Made by a program: the position numbers and the translations under genes
The notes under the pieces: model-generated
Databases searched by the model: none
Seen by the model: only the letters and a program-made list of their open reading frames with translations
What the model was told of the DNA's origin: nothing
Shown: one piece after another, positions 23,412 through 29,252 of the stretch
Numbering within the stretch: position 1 is the stretch's first letter
Layout: each line of letters opens with the position of its first letter
Assembly: GCA_036374435.1 (NCBI GenBank)
Contig: DASUTU010000058.1
Location: 1 to 29,252, forward strand
Origin: CALGFI01 sp036374435
GTDB lineage: Bacteria > Actinomycetota > UBA4738 > HRBIN12
Direction of reading: 5' to 3'
Length of the DNA stretch: 29,252 bases

Positions 23412-23472
23412 CGGGAGGACTGGGATTCGAACCCAGGAGCGGGTTGCCCCGCTAGCGGTTTTCAAGACCGTT
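23412..23472 (-). tRNA. tRNA-Ser(TGA) 3' fragment, copy B
   Basis: On the minus strand: anticodon loop CTTGAAA (TGA at plus 23462-23464), a perfect six-pair variable arm AGCGGG-GCAA-CCCGCT, T arm CTGGG-TTCGAAT-CCCAG, acceptor strand TCCTCCC and discriminator G. No CCA follows. The T-stem differs from copy A by compensating changes (C-G to T-A), so both descend from functional tRNA sequences. The 5' half is absent, as in copy A. Confidence 0.7.
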
Positions 23473-23587
23473 TGAGGGACCTTCGCGACCAGGGACGATG
23501 ATGGCGCCATGGCCTGTGACCTGCGGTTTCCCGTCTCTTCGGATCCCTTCGATTCCCCTAGTTTCCCTGCCAATTGTGGCCCCAATG
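23412..23587 (-). repeat. 176-bp direct repeat copy B (tRNA 3' half plus element end)
   Basis: This copy matches 18445-18620 in the same orientation without gaps, about 84% identical by eye count. The blocks gcggttttcaagaccg, tcgcgaccagggacgatga and gacctgcggtttc are unchanged. The divergence shows that the copies come from related but distinct elements, not a recent duplication. Confidence 0.75.
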
Positions 23588-23713
23588 TGGCCCCACACGA
23601 CCCGATTTGACATCGCACCCGTGGCTCGGACATGTCGCCTCGACGGCGTTCTTGGTGCTGGAAGTGATTCGGGTCGCAGGAGGACACCCCCGTCCACACG
23701 TAGGCTGCGGTTG

Positions 23714-24607
23714 ATGCAAGATCAGATCACACGCCTGCGGGAGCAACCTGAGCAGCTTCGGCCGCCAGCAACGGCTGAGGAACTCAGCACCCTTGGACGT
23801 GTCCTCGGCGTTGAGCAGCTCCCAGGTGCCGTTCTGTCGCTCTACGCGGATCACGGAGGGATGGACCCGGCGCAGACTTACTTGCCGATGCGACTCCTGA
23901 GTCCGGCTGAGACCGCGGATGCCATCAGGCGTGAGTTTGGCGTCCCTTTCGAGGATCGGGAGCTTGGAGTCTTCTGGTCCGACGACAATGGCAACGGCGC
24001 TGGCGTGTTCCCGGTGGGTGCGTTGCGTGATCGCGTCTTCGTAATCGACCACGAGGAGCCCAGTCCCGAACCGCGCTGGACAAGTGCTGAGTCGTTCTAC
24101 GATGCGCTGCTCGATGCCCGCGATCGGGAGCAGCTCTGGTGGGGGGACATGAGGACCGACTACCCGCGGCGTCCCGATAGACAGTACCCGCCCGACGACG
24201 ACGACCTTGCCGATGACTTTTTCGCTATTCACGAACGCGATCCGAGCAGTCCCGCAGGGAGAACCGCGGGTTTTCGTGCCTTGACCCTAAGCGTGCCGCA
24301 TGTGCACGACCAACGGGTACTGACTTTGCTCGACTCGGACGACATGTGGATACAGGAGCGAGCAGTCGAAATCCTTGGTGTGTGGGGGAATCCTGATGAC
24401 GGTTGGGGACGACCGGAGGTTGTCGAACCTCTCGTGAACATGGCTCGCCGAGGTTCACACAACGGGCGACTGGCCGGGATGGCCGCGCTGCGGAGGATCG
24501 ATACGCCAGCGGCGAGGTCCGTCCGTCTGCAACTCCGCCGTGAGTTCGGACCAATCGACGGCCACATGCTGGGTAGCGACCTCGACGACGAAGGTGGCAC
24601 CTCGTAG
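23714..24607 (+). CDS. SUKH (SMI1/KNR4)-type protein with HEAT-like C-terminus
   Basis: From ATG 23714 the protein has 297 residues. The N-terminal half fits the SUKH fold: ATAEELSTLGRVLGV, LPGAVLSLYADHGGM, a strand FPVGALRDRVFVIDH and TSAESFYDALL. An acidic linker follows, then a helical C-terminus (about 200-285: DMWIQERAVEILGVWG, EVVEPLVNMARRG, GRLAGMAALRRIDT) like HEAT repeats. SUKH proteins are often immunity proteins of polymorphic toxins; no toxin gene is visible here. Base composition is less GC-rich than in the left part, suggesting transfer. The upstream open frame runs over the repeat and is not coding. Confidence 0.7.
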   Translation: MQDQITRLREQPEQLRPPATAEELSTLGRVLGVEQLPGAVLSLYADHGGMDPAQTYLPMRLLSPAETADAIRREFGVPFEDRELGVFWSDDNGNGAGVFPVGALRDRVFVIDHEEPSPEPRWTSAESFYDALLDARDREQLWWGDMRTDYPRRPDRQYPPDDDDLADDFFAIHERDPSSPAGRTAGFRALTLSVPHVHDQRVLTLLDSDDMWIQERAVEILGVWGNPDDGWGRPEVVEPLVNMARRGSHNGRLAGMAALRRIDTPAARSVRLQLRREFGPIDGHMLGSDLDDEGGTS

Positions 24608-24624
24608 GACAACGTCGCTGCCTC

Positions 24625-24853
24625 AGGAAGAAACCCAGTCTGGTGATCTGGCTCGGTCCGCTCCTGGTCGTCGCCTGAGGCGACGAGCGCCGACGGCGTG
24701 ATCGCCGAAGCCCTGTTCTTCTCGTTCATGGCGCTGGTCACCTTCGGAGGCGCGTACGTGGTTCTGGCGTACGTGAACCAGGCGGCCGTTCTGCGCTTCG
24801 GGTGGCTGGGGCGCTTCATGCGCCACGGGAGATCTTCCCGGCACGTACGCTGA
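24625..24853 (+). pseudogene. Chromate transporter (ChrA) remnant with frameshift
   Basis: Frame one reads RKKPSLVIWLGPLLVVA then a stop at about 24676-24678. A second frame continues as GVIAEALFFSFMALVTFGG and AYVVLAYVNQAAVLRFGWL (24698 onward), stopping at 24853. This matches the centre of ChrA, where the first half links to the second (the ALFxFxALVTFGGAYAVLxYV pattern). Both ends of the gene are missing and a frameshift separates the pieces. Confidence 0.7.
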
Positions 24854-24945
24854 CCGCTCCGCCTTCGCATACCAGTCGATTCGGGATCCGTTCGCCCGAT
24901 GTTCCCTTCCCGGTCTCTGGGTGGTTGCATCCCCGCCTCCGCCGA

Positions 24946-24973
24946 GGCCTGCACCTCCCCGAACGTGCAGGCC
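24946..24973. promoter_or_regulatory. 9-bp perfect inverted repeat upstream of the sensor kinase
   Basis: GGCCTGCAC (24946-24954) and GTGCAGGCC (24965-24973) flank a 10-base loop, 35 bases before the kinase ATG. It could be a regulator site, a 5' leader hairpin or a terminator of a lost upstream gene; there is no T-tract. Confidence 0.4.
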
Positions 24974-25008
24974 GGCCCCCCTTCTCCGGTAACCCGTGAG
25001 CTGAGAAC

Positions 25009-27156
25009 ATGCGGGCCATGTCGGCCGACGCCGCCACTGTGGCTCCATCTCGACGGCTCTGGCTCGCCCGGGTCCTGCTGGGGGTCACCATCGTCGGGTT
25101 CCTCGGCGCCGTCGTGGTTGCGACGATGGACGGCGGGCTGACCGGGGAGGAAATCAACGGCGATGTCGTCTTCTCGATCGTCTTTCTGACGTTCCCGGTC
25201 GTCGGATACGTCGTGGCATCCCGACGCCCGGACAACAACGTCGGCTGGCTGATGCTGGGGATGGGGGCCTACCTCGGCGCCTTCGCGCTCCTGGGCACGT
25301 ACGGCACCTATGCGATCCACGGAGGCCCCGGCGGGCGGGACCTCGGGCTGATCCTAGAGGCGCTCGAACAGCCGTCGTGGCTGCCGATCGTGGTCCCGCC
25401 CGCGACCTTCCTGCTCCTGCTGTTCCCCGACGGCCACCTGCCGTCTCCGCGGTGGCGGTGGTTCGCGTGGGGGCTCGGCGTGGCCCTTGTCCTGATCTAC
25501 CTCGTGATCCTATTCACGCCAGGGCCCATCGAGGGCGGGACGCTGCCACGGGCGTCCAATCCCCTCGGTCTCGAGCCGCTCCGTCCGGTCCTGGAGCCCG
25601 CGCTCATCCTGCTCGTGGCCATCCCGATCGGGGCGATCGGCTCGCTGCTGAGCCTCGTGCTGCGCTACCGGCGGGCCGGTGGCGTCGAGCGTCTGCAGCT
25701 GCGGTGGCTGGTCTCGGCCGCCGCGTTCGTCGCTCTCTTCTACTCGCTCGTCTTCGTGCTCTCCGCCAACGCCGATTGGGGAGGCGCCGGGGCAGCGGGC
25801 TGGAAGCCCCTGCTGCAGGACCTTGCCGTGTTCTCGTTCGCCCTCATCCCCATCGCGATCGGCGTGGGGATCCTGCGGCACCGGCTGCTCGACATCGACG
25901 TCGTGATCAACCGGGCCGTGCTGTTCGGCGCGCTCGCGGTGTTCATCACGCTCGTGTACGTGGCGATCGTGGTCGGCGTGGGCGCGCTGGTAGGAAGTCA
26001 GTCGAACCCCGTCCTGTCGGCCGCAGCGGCGGCGGTCGTGGCGCTCGCGTTCCAGCCGGCCCGGCGCCGGGCGCAGCGGATCGCCGACCGGTTGGTGTAC
26101 GGCAAGCGCGCCACGCCGTACGAGGTGCTGTCGGAGTTCTCCGACCGGCTCGGCAACACTTACGCGAACGAGGAGCTCCTGCCGAGGATGGCCCGTGCCC
26201 TCGGCGAGGGCACGGGCGCGGCGCGCGCCGACGTGTGGGTACGCGCCGGGAACGAGCTGCGGCCGGAGGCCACGTGGCCGCTAGACGTGCCGCCGCTCGC
26301 GCCTCGGGATTCGTCCTCGGTGGAGAGCGCGGTGTCAGCCTCGTCGATGTTCGAGCCGGTCCGCCACCACGGCGAGCTGCTCGGCGGGCTGTCGATCGAG
26401 AAGCGGCCTGGGGAGTCGATGACCGCGACGGAGGAGAAGCTGGTCCGTGACCTCGCCGCGCAGGCGGGGCTCGTGATGCGCAACGTCGGGCTCACGGAGG
26501 ACCTGCTGGACACGATCGAGCAGCTCCGCACCTCGCGTCAGCGGCTGGTTACGGCTCAAGACGAGGAACGGCGCAAGCTCGAGCGCAACCTGCACGACGG
26601 CGCGCAGCAGCAGGTCGTGGCGATCACGGTCAAGCTCCGGGTGTTCGAGCAGCTCGTCGAGCGGGATCCCGCGAAGGCTCGCACGCTCGCCGCCCAGCTG
26701 CAGGGGGAGGCGGCGGAGGCGCTCGAGGAGCTGCGGGACCTCGCGCGCGGGATCTACCCGCCGCTGCTGGCCGACAAGGGGCTGGTGGCGGCCCTCGAGT
26801 CCCAGGCCCGCAAGTCGGCGGTGCCGGTCACGATCGAGGGCGCCGGGATCGGGCGGTACGCGCGCGAGGCCGAGGCCGCCGTGTACTTCTCCTGCCTCGA
26901 GGCCCTGCAGAACGTCGCGAAATACGCGGAGGCGACGCGCGCCACCGTCACGCTCTCCGACGGGAACGGCCGCCTCCGGTTCGAGGTGACCGACGACGGG
27001 GTGGGGTTCGACCCGGGCAGCTCGTCGTACGGCACCGGCCTGCAGGGGATCGCCGACCGGCTCGCCGCCCTCGGTGGGGAGGTCGACATCAGGTCGGCGC
27101 CCGGTGCCGGAACGACGGTGGCGGGAGCGCTGCCGGTCGGAGATCAGGCCGGATAG
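25009..27156 (+). CDS. NarL-type sensor histidine kinase with multi-pass membrane and GAF domains
   Basis: This 715-residue kinase has about ten hydrophobic segments in its N-terminal half (to about residue 345), including FPVVGYVVASRRPDNNVGWL and FPDGHLPSPRWRW, typical of a large actinobacterial group. A GAF-like domain (about 370-490) and a short coiled coil follow. The HisKA_3 domain has RRKLERNLHDGAQQQVV with phospho-acceptor H529. The ATPase domain has CLEALQNVAKYA, DDGVGFD and GTGLQGIADRL. Starts at 25009 and 25018 are both possible; neither has a strong ribosome binding site. Normally a LuxR-type regulator gene follows, but none is present here. Confidence 0.92.
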   Translation: MRAMSADAATVAPSRRLWLARVLLGVTIVGFLGAVVVATMDGGLTGEEINGDVVFSIVFLTFPVVGYVVASRRPDNNVGWLMLGMGAYLGAFALLGTYGTYAIHGGPGGRDLGLILEALEQPSWLPIVVPPATFLLLLFPDGHLPSPRWRWFAWGLGVALVLIYLVILFTPGPIEGGTLPRASNPLGLEPLRPVLEPALILLVAIPIGAIGSLLSLVLRYRRAGGVERLQLRWLVSAAAFVALFYSLVFVLSANADWGGAGAAGWKPLLQDLAVFSFALIPIAIGVGILRHRLLDIDVVINRAVLFGALAVFITLVYVAIVVGVGALVGSQSNPVLSAAAAAVVALAFQPARRRAQRIADRLVYGKRATPYEVLSEFSDRLGNTYANEELLPRMARALGEGTGAARADVWVRAGNELRPEATWPLDVPPLAPRDSSSVESAVSASSMFEPVRHHGELLGGLSIEKRPGESMTATEEKLVRDLAAQAGLVMRNVGLTEDLLDTIEQLRTSRQRLVTAQDEERRKLERNLHDGAQQQVVAITVKLRVFEQLVERDPAKARTLAAQLQGEAAEALEELRDLARGIYPPLLADKGLVAALESQARKSAVPVTIEGAGIGRYAREAEAAVYFSCLEALQNVAKYAEATRATVTLSDGNGRLRFEVTDDGVGFDPGSSSYGTGLQGIADRLAALGGEVDIRSAPGAGTTVAGALPVGDQAG

Positions 27157-27162
27157 CTGCAG

Positions 27163-27450
27163 CTACGGCGGGTGAACGAGGTCGATGTCGTGGGCGGCCG
27201 ACTCGATGGTGATCCCGCACAACAAACCCGGCGTCGCTGCGCGAGGCCGAGTTGCCAGAGACGCCAAGACGAACATGACGAAGCCCGTCTGCAGCATCCT
27301 GCGGCGACCGAAAGAGTCGGCAAGCCGTCTACCGAGCAGCAGGAACCCGCCGGGCACGGTCGCGTAAGCCGTAACGATGTAGTTCGGACTGTGGCGGACA
27401 TGTCGAGGGCGCGCCTGGATGGACGGCAGGGCGAAGGTCACGATCGACAC
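27163..27450 (-). pseudogene. MFS drug-efflux transporter fragment (DHA2-like)
   Basis: The frame from GTG 27448-27450 reads SIVTFALPSIQ, then YIVTAYATVPGGFLLLGRRL and ADSFGRRRMLQTGFVMFVLASLA, the first helices and the A motif of 14-helix major-facilitator exporters. After about 60 residues the similarity ends and the frame stops at 27163, so more than 400 residues are missing. The 188 bases between this fragment and 27639 contain nothing I recognise. Confidence 0.7.
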
Positions 27451-27638
27451 CTCCGGGCCTGGAGGCGACGGAAGCCACCCTGCAACTGGCGAACGACGTC
27501 ATCACCAGCTCGCGTGCCGAGCCGGCCGCCTGATCGTGTCGATCAAGGTGCTGTGATGGGGCTACGAGGCCGGAACCGAGCATGGGACGTTGACTTTCGG
27601 AGCTGGGCGAGCCTGAGGACGTAAGGTGTCGTCGCACG

Positions 27639-28130
27639 TCACCAAGAGTCTTCCATCCCCACCCAATCGCGGAATTCTTCCTTGCCACCACGGATGGCCC
27701 AGTCACTGTCGATCGTGAGCCGGGAGCTGATGCCGCCCCGCGGGCGAGTCTCGAGAGTCAATCGCAGTCGAACCGGCTCGTAGACACTCATGAAATGCTC
27801 GTACACGACGTCCAGGAATCGCTCATATGAAACGACGACGTTCCGCCACTGATATAGGTATTCCTTCAGAGACCGAAGCTCGATGACCGAGTCCTGCGGA
27901 TACATCGTGATGAACAACGTGGCGAAATCGGGTTGGTCGCTGACACCGAGGAACGTGACCTCGGGAGCTTTGTGCTTCAACTCGATTGCGCCACCCGAGT
28001 GGGGCAGGGCTCTCAACGTATCGCTGCGGACGGTCTCGAATGGCTTCACGGGTGCCTCACAGTAGCAAGTCGGCGTGCCAAGGCTACTGAAGTCGCTGGC
28101 TTCGGTCTTGGGCCCAGATACATGCGGCAA
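27639..28130 (-). CDS. QueF-like T-fold protein lacking the catalytic cysteine
   Basis: From TTG 28128-28130 the protein has 163 residues. It resembles 7-cyano-7-deazaguanine reductase (QueF, which reduces preQ0 to preQ1): SDFSSLGTPTCY near the start, then EVTFLGVSDQPDFATLFI (57-74) and IELRSLKEYLYQWRN (83-97). QueF has SLCPVTGQPDFA with a Cys that attacks the nitrile; here that position is Gly62 and the loop is one residue shorter, while D68 and E84 are kept. It therefore probably cannot do the normal reaction. It may bind a deazapurine or pterin-like ligand for another purpose. No queuosine genes are nearby. Confidence 0.7.
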   Translation of the reverse strand: MPHVSGPKTEASDFSSLGTPTCYCEAPVKPFETVRSDTLRALPHSGGAIELKHKAPEVTFLGVSDQPDFATLFITMYPQDSVIELRSLKEYLYQWRNVVVSYERFLDVVYEHFMSVYEPVRLRLTLETRPRGGISSRLTIDSDWAIRGGKEEFRDWVGMEDSW

Positions 28131-28261
28131 GGGCGGTGCCGCTCCCTCTTCGCCAGCGTGTCATCGTCAGTTGCCCATCCGACGGCCGCTGCCGAGGACG
28201 AGGATGCCCGATGCTCGGCGCATCTGGGGTTGGTTCGCGCGTCGCGCACTATTGGTCCCGG

Positions 28262-28515
28262 AGAGCCTGCTCGTTGCGGTTGCCGTTCCCATCAGGGCCA
28301 GGAACAGCGGGAGGGTGCACCCAAGCGAGGCGGCGCCGTAGGCCAATCCGAAGGCCGCGTACCCACGCAGCCCGGTGACGCCTGCGCGCCTACCGACCCG
28401 AGCAGCCAGCCGCTGAGGAAGACTCGAGGCGATGTGCCGCCCGGAGAGGTATAGCCCTCCCGTGACGATCAGCAACAAGCCGACCCCGAGCCCGATCCAG
28501 GGCAGAGATTCGGAC
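28262..28515 (-). pseudogene. CcdA-family membrane protein fragment
   Basis: One minus-strand frame reads LPWIGLGVGLLLIVTGGLYL, then LRGYAAFGLAYGAASLGCTL and PLFLALMGTATAT. This matches the middle of CcdA-type proteins, where GYxxFGLAYAxASLGCTLP carries the second redox cysteine. The N-terminal and C-terminal parts are missing; beyond PLFLALMG the frame continues with unrelated residues. It is not a copy of the CcdA gene at 1700, whose motif is SSCCAP. Confidence 0.65.
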
Positions 28516-28557
28516 GATGGGTGCGGACCCCACTTCGAAGACCGCCCCCCACGGCTC

Positions 28558-29252
28558 CTAAGCACCCCACTGGTGGGGGCATCGTTTGACCTTGTGCCCG
28601 GACCTGCACGGGCACGGGTCGTTCCGCCCCGGGATTCTGAGTTTCCTCCAGTAAGACTCGCGCGCCATCGAGGGTGCCTCCGTGGTAAGGGCCAAGTCAT
28701 CAATGGTCCGAAGCATGGCGTCGAGACATCTCTGCAGCACCCTGAGAGCCACAGCCGCTCCTCGCGCCGTGGCGGTCTGCACGGTGAGCTGAGCATGGAT
28801 CTCGTGTCCGTCTTCAACGTGGATGGATCGGCCAGCGAACCCCGTGATCCAGTGAGTTCGAGTCCGATGCACGAGAGGGGGCGCGCTCAACGCGAATGTG
28901 TTGCCGATTGATGGGTGGACCGTGTTACAGAGCCACTGGTAGTCGCGCAGCAAGTCGTCTGAAGTGGCTCTTCCCAGCTTCTCAACGTGACCCAGGACAT
29001 TTGAACGACTCACGCGACCCCAAAGCCGCTTGAGCTCGGGTGCGCGCTCGTCGAACTTGGATCCCCAGGTCAGTTCGTTGAGAACTCGCATGAGACGGGA
29101 GCGTCGGCCAAACGCTTCTGCATCAGACGAAGGCGATCCCGCGCGCTTGATCTCATCCCAGGCCTCAACCACCTTCTGCCCGTCGACCCAGAAGGCGGCC
29201 GCCGTCTCGACGAGAGGTCTGACGCACGCCGCCGCGGCAATTGCGTCCTTCG
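28558..29252 (-). CDS. SEC-C motif protein, possibly DUF5677-like (runs off right edge)
   Basis: The frame ends at 28558 and is open to the window edge, so at least 231 residues are visible and the start is outside; an internal GTG at 29172 is less likely because upstream codons also look coding (ACVRPLVETAAAFWVDGQKV). The long helical region suggests DUF5677-type proteins. The C-terminus is a SEC-C zinc-binding motif, GRNDPCPCRSGHKVKRCPH. Such motifs are found as add-on metal or nucleic-acid/ribosome-binding tails. Base composition is less GC-rich than in the left half, as in the neighbouring QueF-like gene. Function unknown. Confidence 0.72.
   Translation of the reverse strand, partial: KDAIAAAACVRPLVETAAAFWVDGQKVVEAWDEIKRAGSPSSDAEAFGRRSRLMRVLNELTWGSKFDERAPELKRLWGRVSRSNVLGHVEKLGRATSDDLLRDYQWLCNTVHPSIGNTFALSAPPLVHRTRTHWITGFAGRSIHVEDGHEIHAQLTVQTATARGAAVALRVLQRCLDAMLRTIDDLALTTEAPSMARESYWRKLRIPGRNDPCPCRSGHKVKRCPHQWGA

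Noticed and set aside
23498..23713. Upstream start for the SUKH-type protein
   Set aside because: The extra codons come from the tRNA-linked repeat end and show no protein character; ATG 23714 directly precedes the domain.

Overview
The window is GC-rich DNA of actinobacterial type, or possibly from an uncultivated high-GC Chloroflexota. Supporting signs are dense GTG and TTG starts, several apparently leaderless genes, short ATGA/GTGA gene overlaps, an Lgt enzyme with a lipobox lipoprotein (monoderm-style envelope), and a DrrAB-type exporter behind a ribbon-helix-helix regulator. The lineage call is inference; no rRNA or marker gene is present.

Bases 1-14.8 kb hold an envelope redox and metal-handling region. 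An lgt gene and the start of an ABC ATPase lie on the minus strand. Divergent from lgt runs a plus-strand series: small membrane protein, glutaredoxin-like protein, CcdA-type membrane electron carrier, membrane-anchored CxxC redoxin, OmpR-type regulator, sensor kinase and a Met-rich exported protein. The first gene and the Met-rich gene share the same upstream architecture: TTCAC repeated with an 11-bp period, then a -10-like hexamer 26 bp after the first repeat. This looks like one regulon of the embedded two-component system. Next come a TetR gene with its operator inside the divergent promoter of a small-TM/ABC ATPase/permease/methyltransferase operon, a CopB-like (CPH) P-type ATPase with a His-rich N-terminus, a DUF305 protein, a convergent cupredoxin lipoprotein operon behind a perfect 30-bp palindrome, and an ArsR / PF03773 permease / thioredoxin-3 operon.

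Bases 14.9-18.16 kb, minus strand, are a compact operon: ribbon-helix-helix regulator, DUF4097-like beta-repeat protein, DrrA-like ATPase and ABC-2 permease. A triple GGCAYNATG repeat overlaps its promoter.

Bases 18.4-29.25 kb are an accessory, decaying region. Two 176-bp direct repeats (18445-18620 and 23412-23587) each contain the 3' half of a tRNA-Ser(TGA) followed by the same non-tRNA sequence. They look like right-hand attachment ends of two related elements integrated in tandem at one tRNA-Ser gene. Between and beyond them are a DUF6448 gene, an IS110 transposase remnant with a frameshift, an ion-channel-like protein, TrkA-C, BON, DUF2254, ChrA, MFS and CcdA fragments, and some apparently intact cargo: a SUKH-type protein, a large NarL-type sensor kinase without a partner, a QueF-like protein lacking the catalytic cysteine, and a SEC-C protein running off the right edge.
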